Shown: positions 50,217 through 61,349, numbered from the stretch's first letter. The stretch: DNA of 64,000 bases from Gyrodactylus bullatarudis (GCA_012064415.1 SSNU01000013.1:165335-229334), one strand, 5' to 3'. Numbers and translations: made by a program. The notes: generated by a model from the sequence alone, not told the origin.

Positions 50217-51565
50217 CTAGAAAACGGGTACTTCACCTGTAATATTATTTAGGTTTTTGAAGAGTGATTTCATTAATCAATCACCTTATAAAATTTACCT
50301 ATTTATTCATGATAATTAAAAAACGAGTCAAAAAACAGATTATATTGGAAAACAAACCACTAGTTTTCAGAGGCTCTTCCAGACGTTATGGTACTCAGAT
50401 AACCAAGTACTTCTCTTAGTGAATGGGACATTTCAACTCTGGACCAATTAGAATGCTTAGGTCTTTAGATAAAATTGAAAAGGGTTCAGATTAAAAGCAT
50501 CATCTCATCTATTGGAACAACTGGAAGATGTTTTGGAAAAAAAATTTTCTTCATTCTAATCGATTAGGCAATTGGTTCTCTTTTTTTATTTTAGATAATA
50601 TAAGAAAATTATATAAAGAATGATCTAAGAAATTGATCTCTAAATTAATTAAACTTTTTATTCTTTGGTATTGAAAGAAAGTTTTCTCCATTGATTGAAT
50701 AAAAGTAAATTATTGACTGTTATTTGTATGTGGTTTCGAAAACTTATTGACTTTTAACATTTATTTGAATCAATGACAAAAAGCATGCACTGCATATTAG
50801 GCATAGGTTTTTCAAATAATTTTTTACTAACTAATGGTTATTTTTCCATTCATACCCCAAAGTTTTACACACTTTCTCGAGAGATAATTTGAACTGGAAA
50901 ATACTTGAAATATCCCTCATTAGAAAGTAGATTTATTAAGCTACGAGAACATGAATAAATCATAAAAGAGCGTTTTTTTAAAGATATTTGTTGAGGCCTT
51001 TCAAAAAATTTGAAGTGATTTTCTAAATAGCTAAAGATTTCAAATGTGCTATCACCTCCTCGATATCACTCATAGATTGGAAGATAGCTAGTAGACTCCG
51101 ACGAAATTTTTCAAAATTTCTAAATCGCCCATCGATATTATAAATTTAATCTTTAATCAAGAATATTAAATCAAGTGTATTGAAGTTAAAATTGTGTAAA
51201 TGAAAATTAAAAAAAAACATTTTAATTTGAAAATTTTCACAATATTTTAAATCTTATTCCTGAAGCATTTTTAAGCGAAATTTGTTGGGATAATATTAAG
51301 ATATTTAAATGTATTATATCGATCCGCGATTTTAGTAATTTTGGAAAATTTTCTCCAAATCTAATAAAATTATCAACTACTGGTTTAAGAGCTAAAAATG
51401 CCAATTTTAACCCCTATCACCTTATGAATGATTAGTCGGCTTTTAAAAACGAATTTAGTTTCGCAATCAGAATAAATATTTTGATAAGGTTATAAATTTT
51501 CTAATTTGGGTCGATTAAAAATTTATATGGCACATAACGGGTTGAGGAAGAAGCAAATAACTCAC

Positions 51566-51776
51566 CAGAATCTTTTAATTCGCTGTATTCCGGTTCAATA
51601 GCTGATACAAATATTTTGCCCCTGTTTATGTAAACTCCGCCAGAAGAATTTATTGAGTTGAAACCGCTATCACCGGAACTATTACTCAGTTGTCGGTGGG
51701 ATTTATTTACTGAAATGGTTGAAGATTTTTCCGAATATCTGTCAGCATCGTCTATCGATAATTTGTCTGGTAATTG
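51566..51776 (-). CDS. Orphan internal exon, serine-rich
   Basis: A 211-nt frame on the minus strand is bounded by an acceptor (TTTAAG before CAATTACC) and a GTGAGT donor. The 70 codons are all sense and richer in G+C than the surroundings. The product is serine/asparagine-rich, with HRQLSNSSGDSGFNSINSSG and the tyrosine-containing YINRGKIFVSAIEPEYSEL, the look of a cytoplasmic tail or linker. No partner exons were found nearby, so the gene may extend over many kilobases. Function unknown. Confidence 0.5.
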
Positions 51777-51942
51777 CTTAAAGGATAATACAAGAGAGCA
51801 TTACATTATAATATGCATGAATAACTACAAAATTCAGTGTATACATTTTTCTTATGACTTATTCACATACATATTTATTTTTAAATAATCAATACAGTTG
51901 TAATAAGGTCCACAAATTTGTATAGTTTACAAAAAGCTAGTT

Positions 51943-52910
51943 AAAATAGGAAAATGGAAATTTGTGATTTTTACAAAATTCTAAATTTTTCCATCAAGAA
52001 ATCTAATTCGATCTAGATATTTTGTAATCTAAACCAAACTTGAGTGTTCAAAAAAACTATGAAGGCATAAAAATTATCAGCCAATAGAATTCAACCTACA
52101 AACATGATAGGCCAATCAGAATCAAGTTAAAAAGTCGATGAATAAAATGTTTATTTTGCAATGGCGTGGGATTTTATAACCTCATTACAGCATGACTAAA
52201 ATCCCAATTTCAAAATCGGTTAAAATCAGGAAAAAAAGGCAAATAAACAGCAAAGGATTAAAGGATTTTTCTATATTCTAACCAATAAATAGATTATTAA
52301 ATAATATTATTCTATTTATTAATTAAATGTGCCTAGCTGTTATTTACTCATAAGTAGTAAAATCTTAAATGCATATCTTATATGCGCATATGAGTCTATC
52401 AAAACTGCATATTTTTCGAGGCTCTATTCATCAGTATCCTTACGGCTGGCTTAGGATCAGATAAAATGTTCAAGAATATTTTTTTAATAATTAAAGAATT
52501 TTATCTTTCAAACTAGACTATTTGAAGCTGGAACAAACGTATGCTTGATTAACACCTCTCACTAGGTGATCCAAAACCTTGATTTTCATAGGTCGCTTAT
52601 AAGTAGACTTAAATAAAACAGGGTTGTTTTCAGAGCGCCTTTTAATTTTTCAGACATGAGAAAACATATTTTCATAATTTTAGATAGATTTTCTGAGAGG
52701 TTTTTTCTACATATTATTTTGAGCGAGATAGGGTTTAAATTGTTTCTTGCACTGGTTCTTCTTGTAGTTTCATGAAAAACCAGAGAATTTTCGAATTCAG
52801 ATTTCAATATTCATGATCTAGATTCCAAAAAATCTTGATCAAATTCGATTTATTGATGAAAAAAATAAGAATTTTGTAAAAATCATAAATTCCCATCTTC
52901 ATATTAACTA
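51943..52910. mobile_element. Foldback MITE, diverged
   Basis: The left end resembles ATTTGTGATTTTTACAAAATTC and the right end is AAATTCCCATCTTCATATTAACTA, the same ends as the neighbouring palindrome and the copy at 33950. It abuts the next element at 52916. It includes the dispersed repeat at 52540-52609. Confidence 0.5.
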
Positions 52911-52915
52911 AACCT

Positions 52916-53650
52916 AATTGACATGAAGATGGGAATTTATGATTTTTACAAAATTCTTATTTTTATCCAAAAAGTCAGGAAAAAATTTATTTTTTGGATT
53001 CCACTATGAAATGAGCTGATTAGTTTTGAAAACAAAAAAGTTTCCGAGAAAAATTTAATCTGACCAAAATTAAGCCGTTTTTTGTATTTCGTAAATGTTT
53101 CGAATTTCGACTTTTTCCACCTTCAAATCCAAAATTTTTATCGATTTCAAAGATTTGAAGCAGTTAAATATTGATATTCAGGATCAGAATTAGTCGAAAA
53201 TTTCGAATTCGGCCGTAGAATTTGAGAGAAAATTACTCTTTCCAAGAAAATGTTCAATCTCTTTATTTTGGATCATTTTTCCTCGTGATAATCGAAAAAT
53301 TCAAATGGTTCTATTTCCCACCGTAATGACGAATTTCTGTGAATTCCTGCAGGAGAATTCAAAATCTTCGTCTAATTCTGATCCTGAATATCAATATTTA
53401 ACTGCTTCAAATCTTTGAAATCGATAAAAATTTTGGATTTGAAGGTGGAAAAAGTCGAAGTTCGAAACATTTACGAAATACAAAAAACGGCTTAATTTTG
53501 GTCAGATTAAATTTTTTTCGGAAATTTTTTTGTTTTCAAAACTAATCAGCTCATTTCATAGTGGAATCCAAAAAATAAATTTTTTCCTGACTTTTTGGAT
53601 AAAAATAAGAATTTTGTAAAAATCATAAATTACCATCTTCATATCAACTA
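52916..53650. mobile_element. Long near-perfect palindrome (foldback transposon)
   Basis: Arms of about 281 bp (52916-53196 and 53370-53650) are reverse complements with few mismatches around a 173-bp loop. The ends read TGACATGAAGATGGGAATTT and AATTACCATCTTCATATCAA. No ORF is seen. Copies of the arms are scattered through the window (6.4, 16.5, 34, 45.8 and 52 kb). The high arm identity suggests recent activity or gene conversion between arms. Confidence 0.8.
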
Positions 53651-53859
53651 GCTTTATTATGAACGTTTTTATAGTGATATTCTTGAAAATTCTATTCGAT
53701 TATATTTTATAGTTTCTTCACTACTACTCGCATTTAGAAAATAAAATAATTTTGAATAAAAATAAATCATTTCCAAGAACCACAAAAGAAGGATTCATTT
53801 TGTCTTTATTGCCTTTAGACTAGGCCTCATACAAAATTTTGATTTCTCCAAAAAATCTT

Positions 53860-54310
53860 CAAAGGTGTTGGGTTCAGTAATAACATTAGAAGAAGGCTAA
53901 ATGATCTCATCAATCAACATTATAATAACATACAATTGAAAATTGTATTTAAAACTCAGAGATTATTTAGTTTGATTCAAAAGGATTTGCTGAAGCCAGA
54001 GGAGAAAACTCTATTAGTTTACAAATTCCAATGTGATTGTGGAGCCTCATATATAGGTAGAACGATTAGGAAATTATCTACACGAGCGGAGGATCATTTG
54101 AAGAAGGATACTGCGGTTACAAGCCATCTTAGACAAGAAGATCATACAGCTTCAATTTCTAATTTTTCCGTATTATACAAAAACCCTAATGATGACAGCA
54201 TAGATGTATGAGTGAAAGAAAAATTTCTCATTAACCTATATAAACCTAATCTATGTTTTCAAAAAAACTATTCCTATAATCTTCAACTACCTTGGCCAAA
54301 GTGAGCTTTT
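53860..54310 (+). mobile_element. Penelope-like GIY-YIG fragment, third subfamily
   Basis: The frame reads LKIVFKTQRLFSLIQKDLL, then LLVYKFQCDCGASYIG and RTIRKLSTRAEDHLKKDTAV, HLRQEDH, a stop, and then FLINLYKPNLCFQKN. This is the GIY-YIG nuclease end of a PLE, clearly diverged from elements A and B. The RT part is absent. One internal stop follows NDDSIDV. Confidence 0.75.
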
Positions 54311-54463
54311 TCACTTTTATCTCCACTGTTGTTGCTATTTATTGGAGAGTTTTGGTGTTTTTTCAGATTGCATTTTATTCTTATTTTCGTTGACTTTACT
54401 ATTTCTTTCATTATTTGTAAAATATTATCTTGAATGATTTCTTAACTATTATCATTTTTGAAG

Positions 54464-54509
54464 AATTACCACTGATGATGCTTCAAGAAATGTACATTTG
54501 GTTTCAATT
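54464..54509 (+). ncRNA. Minimal hammerhead ribozyme candidate downstream of PLE fragment
   Basis: ACCA (54468-54471) directly precedes CTGATGA (54472-54478). A tiny stem II (TG/CA with a CTT loop and one extra A) leads to GAAA (54487-54490). TG/CA forms stem III with a two-base loop, U16.1 is 54497 and H17 is 54498. TGGT (54499-54502) pairs with ACCA, and AATT (54506-54509) can pair with AATT (54464-54467) across a bulge. Very short stem III is typical of PLE hammerheads, which may act as dimers. It lies about 160 bp past the nuclease frame, the position expected for a terminal-repeat ribozyme. From 54510 to 56258 I see no gene. Confidence 0.6.
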
Positions 54510-56258
54510 TTCTAAATTATGAATATAAGTGGATTTTCGGACGTGTTTGAAAAACTACGTGAATTACTTATTCGAAATAATCTTTCATGTCTTAAATCAA
54601 ATATTCATTTTCGAAAGCTGAAACGAAAAATTTCCCTGGTTTGATACACAAAAATCCATTTTTTTCTAATTTCTCCGAAACTTTTCTTAACATGCGAAAA
54701 ATGACTTAATTTTTGATTTATTTTTATGAAATATTGCAAAAACTTTTCAAAAATCTTGATCTTGTCATTTCTTTTAATAACTTGGCACAAATTCAAAAAT
54801 TGTCATGTTCAATCGTGAACAAACTTGAAAGCATATGCAGATTCTTATTCTCTTCAAAATGAAATTGAGGCTGATAAAAGTTAAAATCTGAATTTTATTT
54901 AAAACTTCTGAAATTCAAAGATTATCCGATCAAGATTGTATATTTTTATATAGAATGAGGCTTATTTGATGGTAAACATCTTAAACTGTTAGAAACCTAA
55001 TGACCTCCATACATAGTAGAGTATGCCAAATTTTTCAACTTTTTCCTATAAAACCATTCGTTTTCGAGTTTGTTTTGATATACAAAATCTCGATTGAAAA
55101 TAATCATTTTTGAACACAATGAATCTTACTACGAGAAAGGACAAAATTGAGGTTTTTGAATATTTTGAGTCTTTTTTCACATGAAAGTCCTAGGAAATAA
55201 GGTAAATTTAGATGATTTTTATGTATCATTTTGACTTTCAAAAATTTGTTTCTCATGGTTAAAAGTTTTAACTTAAAACATTAAGGCATTGAACATTACT
55301 TGGGGAAAATAAATTTATCCTAATCCTATATATAGTTTTGGGAATAATTACAATTTAAATTTAGCTCATATCCTTCTGATAAATCTTATCATATCGTGAA
55401 AACAATTCCCATGTTAAAAATGATACAGCCTCGATACTAGACAACGTAAAGCATGAGACAAATTGTCTGGCAATCTCTGATTTCCTCTCATGGCTTGAGG
55501 AGGAAATCTTGTTGCCAGGGCTTCAAAAAGATTAATTCTTTAAAATAATTATCTCATCGAAATTTAAATTTTTGAGAAAAAAGTTCCAATCCCTTAACAA
55601 CCGGAATTAGTGAGTTTCCATTGCTGATGTAATTAAATAAAAAGTCTACTTTCATCTACACCTACTATGGTTTCCTTCAATTTTTTGTTTGAAAATATGA
55701 CCCATATTTTTAAATATCGTTTTGTTTTAGAAATTTTAATGTACATTTTAAATTAAAAAGAAAACGCACCGATTCAGATAAGAGTGAGGGACTTTGGGGT
55801 TGAGACTCAACTGTCAAGAAGAAAAAACTGAATCTTTTTGCAAAACATTCTATCAATTTGAGTTGAAAAGTTTTTAGTAAAGTATGAATATGAAAGTTTG
55901 TCAAGTGTGAATAAATAAATATCACAAGTTATAGATGTAATCCAATTCATGTTTCAATACATGTGTCATGACTCATGATTTTAATAAGTTATAAGATTTT
56001 TTCTGTAGGTGAAAGAAATTATTTATTCAAATTAAAATGTATTCAGTGATTAAAATTTTTTTTAGTTTACAAATAATTACTTCCAATTTATTCTATGAAA
56101 GAAAAGATTCAATAAACTAATTTTTAGTAACTAAAATTTCAGATGTTATGAGATCAACCAACAGAAAAAGGCATGATACATTTTTAATCAGCAGTAAGTT
56201 CAAAATGTATCTAATAGGAAAATAAATTATCCTTTTAAAACACTAAAAACACTAATTC

Positions 56259-56669
56259 TCAATGAATATTGAAAACAATTAAACTCACACATTCAATATT
56301 TTTAGAGTTTTTATCATTTTGAGATTTCATTTCATCTCGAATGCTATCCAAGCTTTGAAGAAAACGTTTGATCTGCTTGCATTTGAAAAGGAAAATATTT
56401 TTTTCTTCGTCAAAGAGAACAAAAGTTTCTTCTAATCTCATCCAGTTTATGTCCTTGATCTGCCAAGAATGTGTAAAGCTTTGATTGCGATTGGAGTAGA
56501 GAAAAGTTAGTTTTTTATTGCAAATCAAAAATTTTCCTTCATATATAACTTTGCTATTACCATTGATGAGACTGGAATGAAATTTCATCGGATCATTAGT
56601 CCAACATGTACAAAATTGATTTATGAATTTACTGAATTCAGTAAGATTGAAATATTTTCTATTTGACAT
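56259..56669 (-). CDS. Unidentified small protein, divergent to CEP43
   Basis: The frame gives 136 residues from the ATG at 56669. It has a cysteine pair FCTCW, a beta-rich middle (KFLICNKKLTFLYSNRN, SWQIKDINWMRLEETFVLFD) that looks like a small PH-type or other beta-sandwich fold, and a final helix IKRFLQSLDSIRDEM. A GTGAGT donor near 56288 could remove the last ten codons and lead to a short exon ending about 56184. I do not recognise the family. The start is 131 bp from that of CEP43. Confidence 0.6.
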   Translation of the reverse strand: MSNRKYFNLTEFSKFINQFCTCWTNDPMKFHSSLINGNSKVIYEGKFLICNKKLTFLYSNRNQSFTHSWQIKDINWMRLEETFVLFDEEKNIFLFKCKQIKRFLQSLDSIRDEMKSQNDKNSKNIECVSLIVFNIH

Positions 56670-56800
56670 AAGTTATGTCAAAATTCATAATACTGCCCTC
56701 ACAAGCATTAAAACAAATTAACAATTTTTGTTTACTGACTGACACTTGTGTTGATTGTATTTTTCAAATCATAGAGATATTATCTCTGAGATAATCTATA

Positions 56801-57739
56801 ATGAGTGAAATAGAGGAAATTAAAAATACAGTGCGGAAAAATCTCGATGAAGCTGGAATTTTGTCTTCTCTAAAGGCTAAACTTCAATCAGAGATTTTCC
56901 ATGCATTTGAATCTGAACAAAATCACAATGAACGCACTTTAAGAAATGTTGAATTAAAGAAATTCCAAGATAACAACAAAGATTCCCATCAAATTCTATT
57001 TTTAGTCCATGATTTCTTGAAGAAACTCAATCTTCCCTGTTCTGCTCGTGTTTTCGAGAGTGAAGCTCAACTAGTAATTATTCACGCATTATGTATTATT
57101 TTAGAAATCCCTCAATGACGGTTTACGAGAATCGACATTTGCATCCTTTGATTTCAAGTCATCAAATGATGAACCTCTGTTGTGTGAAATTCTCAAAAAG
57201 TATAAATACGTAGATAAAATCACCAAACCAAATTCAGATGTCGATAGCTCCCTCTCTGAATTTTGTATTCCTAATAATGCCGATCCAAAATCCTCAAAGA
57301 ATATTCAAAAAGAAATTATTGTTTCTCCAAGAAAGTCATCTAATCATAATAGCAAAATAAAAACAAATGATGACTTTGAACAAGACTGTAGTCAAAGTTC
57401 AGACATTGATGAAATTCTCGAAAAAGATTCGATTATTTCAGAATTGAATAGTAAATCTGACAAAAATTCCCACACTGTAAGCATAACAAAAGTATGAATT
57501 TTTATTTTTTCATAAGATTTACATGAAACTCCCTAGTGAGTAAGGAAATGTTTCATTTTTTTATTTTAAAACTCTCTCAATTTTAATCTTGAGTGTTTTT
57601 TTTAAGAATTTAAAAGTTTCTAATCTAGTCTCTGGTCTAATTTTTTATCCCTTATTTCAAGTCAGAACAGATGAATGAAACTACTGGAAAGCTAAAGGAT
57701 ATTCTCCCAGAACCTGAAAAAAATCCCAATAAATTTTGA
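56801..57739 (+). CDS. CEP43: FOP/CEP43-like centrosomal protein
   Basis: FOP (FGFR1OP) sits at centriolar satellites and distal appendages and is needed for ciliogenesis. Exons 56801-57073, 57105-57491 and 57662-57739 give 245 residues; the introns are 31 and 170 nt with agreeing phases. The N-terminus is helical (NLDEAGILSSLKAKLQSEIF) and is followed by a LisH motif, HQILFLVHDFLKKLNLPCS, then the conserved ESEAQL, SLNDGLRES and PLLCEILKKY, in the order seen in FOP. The C-terminal half is disordered and serine/aspartate-rich. It is shorter than vertebrate FOP (about 400), so the related FOPNL/CEP20 is an alternative, but the acidic tail favours FOP. Confidence 0.8.
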
Positions 57740-57809
57740 TAAACTGCAAATAAATATCATTTATTTCTATCTTCATATGATATTAAATGTTGATTTTTCC
57801 GATTCATTT

Positions 57810-58685
57810 TTACATTCTATCATATTTACATTGTTGCTTGTCAAATAAACTTTGACCTGTCATGTATTTACTCATAACTTTTTCATTAAAGACCTTTTCA
57901 AGACGATCTGTATGATCACTGCATGGATTAGCGGAGTAATTGTCTCTGTACTCAGTCAGCATTGAACTTTTATAATATTGATCATCATCGATAATTGGGT
58001 TACTGTCATACAAGTACTCTGGATTCAAGACAGAAGTTGGCTTTAATCGTTTATAGTTGGTAAAGTCAATGTATTTTCTCCGATACTCTGAATTTCCAGG
58101 ATAGTCTGCTTGAATGCCAGCAAAACTGACCCAGTCTAAATCGTTATAAAAATCTTTGACAGAGTACATGGGTGATCTTTTCGATTTACCAATTTCACCA
58201 ACATCCTCATCACAGTTTGCATTGGCATTGTTTTCCAAAGGAGGAACTTTTTCATCGATTAAATTCAAACTGGAGAAGTAATTCATCTTCTTACGGTAGG
58301 CTTCTCGATAGAATGGGGCCAGGCGGGCAATAAATTCTTTCATACAATTTCCAAAATTTTCCCTTGATATCCGATAGGTAGGATAATGCTTGTTATTTTG
58401 ACTATTGTCAAGAAAACTTTCCATGTATTTTTCTATTTCCATTACAATCGGAGGAAGACATTCTAATTCATGTTCTGTTATAGCGTAAATATTCTTCTTA
58501 TAACTTTCTGAACAACCTAGAAATATTTGTATCGAAAATAGAAAACATTCAAAGTAGCATTTTAGCTCTCTCAACTTTGAGATCATCTTATTCTCCTTCC
58601 TCTCATAAAAGTAGGTATGACAATTTTTCAGGACTCTGATGGCATTAAAAATTTTATCCTTGAAAATTTTTAGGTCTTCTTCCAT
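57810..58685 (-). CDS. Unidentified 291-residue protein
   Basis: Single-exon frame with a start ATG at 58685 and helix-rich N-terminal half (ELKCYFECFLFSIQIF, IVMEIEKYMESFL). The C-terminal half has many aromatic residues and repeated short YR-type motifs (SEYRRKYIDF, MLTEYRDNY), which recalls microtubule-inner proteins of cilia, but that is only an impression. Length and codon use are consistent with a real gene. It ends 70 bp from the convergent CEP43 stop and lies in tandem downstream of COX5B. The product is not recognised. Confidence 0.65.
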   Translation of the reverse strand: MEEDLKIFKDKIFNAIRVLKNCHTYFYERKENKMISKLRELKCYFECFLFSIQIFLGCSESYKKNIYAITEHELECLPPIVMEIEKYMESFLDNSQNNKHYPTYRISRENFGNCMKEFIARLAPFYREAYRKKMNYFSSLNLIDEKVPPLENNANANCDEDVGEIGKSKRSPMYSVKDFYNDLDWVSFAGIQADYPGNSEYRRKYIDFTNYKRLKPTSVLNPEYLYDSNPIIDDDQYYKSSMLTEYRDNYSANPCSDHTDRLEKVFNEKVMSKYMTGQSLFDKQQCKYDRM

Positions 58686-58923
58686 AAGAGTAAAATAAAA
58701 TGAATGAATTTATAATAAAATACTACATTGAAAAGATGAATCAGTAGTCTAGAAAATAAATTATTGAGTTTGTAGACAAACAAATTAAAATTTATGCGAT
58801 TTTCCCAATTTTGAGAAAGTGAAAAGTCAAGATTTTCTATTAAAAGAAGATGGTCTAGTATTATTAATCTTGTGATCATATACAAATAAATATTTTAGAT
58901 GAATTACAGAACATAATTGATTA

Positions 58924-59286
58924 TTATTTGGTTCTTTTGGCGAGGAAAAAATCTTCATAACCAACTAACTTGAACCAATGACCACAGTAGCATTTGTAGG
59001 GAACGTCCTTTTCTATTTCTACCCAATTTATTGCAGTTGCACCTGGCTCACAGACACAGCCGATGACTCTCTTATCTGAATTTGACGGAACAAGGTTTGG
59101 CCGAGACTTTGATGTTTCGAGATTTATTTTCTCTTTTCTGAATTCGTAAGGATCATAGTCAAGTATTATTTCCTTAAAAACTTTAGCATCGCCTAATTTG
59201 ATGGCTTCCTGAAGAATCTGATTTGAGTTGCGATTTTTAGAAATAACAGAGAAATTTCTAATTAGCCCTTTGCCTATGGATTTCAT
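58924..59286 (-). CDS. COX5B: Cytochrome c oxidase subunit 5B
   Basis: This nuclear-encoded zinc-binding subunit of respiratory complex IV sits on the matrix side. The single exon gives 120 residues. The N-terminus MKSIGKGLIRNFSVISKNRN is a basic, serine-containing mitochondrial targeting sequence. The family core is PNLVPSNSDKRVIGCVCEPG, with two zinc Cys (CVC), followed by YKCYCGHWFKLVG carrying the other two. The second pair is C-x-C rather than the vertebrate C-x2-C. The start lies 67 bp from that of NDUFS5 on the other strand, so two respiratory-chain genes probably share one promoter. Confidence 0.95.
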   Translation of the reverse strand: MKSIGKGLIRNFSVISKNRNSNQILQEAIKLGDAKVFKEIILDYDPYEFRKEKINLETSKSRPNLVPSNSDKRVIGCVCEPGATAINWVEIEKDVPYKCYCGHWFKLVGYEDFFLAKRTK

Positions 59287-59353
59287 AATTTTGCTGAATT
59301 ACAACAAATCATAACTTGCAAATTTTTTGTTTGTTGGATATTTTCATTTGAAA

Positions 59354-59815
59354 ATGGCAAATATAACTACTGATCCCAAGCGTCTAGAAGAGCTTAATGA
59401 GATTTCAAGAACAGCCAAAACCAAGGATTTAAGTCTTATAACTAAATTCCAAACGATTTTTGTCAATCGCAAAGCCAAGGATATCGATAATAGAAGTTAT
59501 GTTGGTGTTATTAAACCTCTTGGCATGTTTGCCCACAGACCCTTTCTTGATTTACCGTTCAATAAGCCAATGAGTGTAAACAGTGTGAATCAGTATCCTT
59601 CAAATCCTTTCCATTGCCAGATCATGGAAAGAGATCTATTTAGATGTATAAATCGTGTCGGAGAGCAGAACATGAGAACCAAGTGTCGAATTTATTTCGA
59701 AGACTACAATGAATGCTTTACGAATGAGAAAGCAATTAAACGTAAAAAGGCAATGATGTTAACAAGAAAGCTCAAAAATGAAGAAGCCACCATGGAATTA
59801 CCAGCTGGAATTTAG
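59354..59815 (+). CDS. NDUFS5: Complex I subunit NDUFS5 (twin CX9C)
   Basis: NDUFS5 is an accessory subunit of NADH:ubiquinone oxidoreductase on the intermembrane-space side, oxidised on import by the MIA40 relay. The ATG at 59354 is used; the open frame runs further upstream without an ATG. The product is 153 residues. The twin CX9C motif is exact: C88-x9-C98 (CQIMERDLFRC) and C111-x9-C121 (CRIYFEDYNEC). The basic helix KRKKAMMLTRKLK follows as in the family. An N-terminal extension of about 60 residues before the conserved PFLDLP segment is longer than in human (106 residues in total). It is divergent with COX5B (67 bp) and convergent with COPS3 (57 bp). Confidence 0.92.
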   Translation: MANITTDPKRLEELNEISRTAKTKDLSLITKFQTIFVNRKAKDIDNRSYVGVIKPLGMFAHRPFLDLPFNKPMSVNSVNQYPSNPFHCQIMERDLFRCINRVGEQNMRTKCRIYFEDYNECFTNEKAIKRKKAMMLTRKLKNEEATMELPAGI

Positions 59816-59872
59816 TTATGATTAATAGAAATTTATAGATTTACTTTAAAAATCTTTATTAATTATTTAAAT

Positions 59873-61229
59873 TTAGGAGACCTGGGAGACTTTAGAGTTT
59901 TTGGATTCCTGGTCATGCATATAAGAAATGTATTGTGGATTCAATAGAATTGTATCTGAGTTGGCTTTCAAGTATTTTTCCAATTCGATGCATTTCGATA
60001 TCTGAAATAAAAAAATAAGGATTAGATAGCAATAACTAGGAATAATCAAGTTATTTAGCGAAAAAAAATTATGCATAACCAACCTTTTCGTTAATTTTCA
60101 GGAGTATAGCTGAAGATTCGTAATCCTCTGGATCATCGAAAAAGTTGATAGTTCCATTGAGTTTATCAATTTTTGCAAATATTTCCCGCTCATTTATCAT
60201 TTCGACAAGAAGCAGTTCCAGATCTGACAAATTTTCAATTCCAAGCTGGCTTGCCAAATCAGTTAAATTCATTGTCAAGTAGGTTTTTGTGAAACGGATA
60301 ATCTCAAACTTTATTAGCCGTACTCTGAGCTGTTTAACAAGACCAAAATTCTGATCATTTACAAATGTATTCTGATGTTCCAAGATGACAGCTTCCAAGT
60401 TAATTCTTTTAGAACTTTCAAATGCCTTTACCAATTCAATATAGGGCTTTATCAGATTTTCATGATGCTTACACTCATAGTTTCCGTTTATGATTATTGA
60501 GACTAAAATAGTTTTCTTCAAGATACTCAGATATAATTGGTTTGGGTTGTAAGCGGGAATCAACAAGGCCAATTCAAATTGCTGCAAAGCATCTTTGTAG
60601 CGCTTAAGAGCACAATAAATGGACCCCAGGTAATAAAATGTCATCAAAAAATCCTTCGATGTTTGAGTATTATTTTTGTCAAAATCTAAAACAGGAGTTG
60701 ACATTAAATCCAAAGCAGGCTCAAAATAGTAGGAGGCCAAGCAAAGCTGTAATAGATCGGGATGATAGATTGTCAGTATTTCCTTTGAGGTTTGCACAGC
60801 GCTTATAAGCTTCAATAAAATTTTTATTCCCGATCTAGGCTTATTTGACTCGATCAGATAATTTACATATTCAGCTGAGAGACTTCTGACAATAAGATGA
60901 GCTTTTCTTGTAAATGAGCCTGTTACATTTTTGAAAATAAAATTTGACTTTTCGACCAAAATATTTTTGTTTGAGGATTTGCAGCTGAACATATATTTTC
61001 TACAGCAAGATAAAATAAATAAACTAACAGAATTGCTGCATAAGGAATGACATAAACTTCTGGTTTGAGTTTATCGAGAAGCGGTATTAATTTTTCTCTA
61101 TTCTCGTTGAAAAACTCTGAATATTGTTCAATAATTCTAATCTGTTCCGTAACAGAATCTATAAAATTGAATGAGAAAATTTAATTTACTAGACTGTTGA
61201 ATATCCTTCACAAAATTTTCACAATCCAT
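59873..61229 (-). CDS. COPS3: COP9 signalosome subunit 3
   Basis: CSN3 is a PCI-domain scaffold of the COP9 signalosome, which removes NEDD8 from cullins. Exons 61229-61190, 61158-61004, 60947-60084 and 60001-59873 give about 395 residues (human 423); introns are 31, 56 and 82 nt. Recognised stretches: ESNKPRSGIKILLKLI, IYHPDLLQLCLASYYFEPAL, FLMTFYYLGSIYCALKRYKD in the helical repeats, RFTKTYLTMNLTDLASQLGI of the PCI winged helix, EREIFAKIDKLNGTINFFDD, then KCIELEKYLKAN and LNPQYI in the last exon. The 56-nt intron between exons 2 and 3 is the least certain boundary. The syntrophin gene starts 120 bp away, divergently. Confidence 0.92.
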
Positions 61230-61349
61230 TAGCAATTTTTTTCAAAATAACTATTGTTTAGAACGAAGATATTTTCTGATTTTCTAAAACAAATGTTGTT
61301 TTAGCTAATTACAGTTAGAGTTTTACGGACCTTGACAGATTTGAATTAT

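Larger units (their letters stand above)
44056..51565. other. Gene-poor stretch
   Basis: Apart from the repeats listed separately, I find no convincing gene in 7.5 kb. A minus-strand frame at 46488-46735 (78 codons, six cysteines, basic) has an acceptor-like TTTTAAG before it and might be a terminal exon, but I recognise nothing in it. A diverged copy of the 52916 foldback family lies around 45730-45960. The region may be a large intron of the gene contributing the exon at 51566-51776. Confidence 0.5.
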
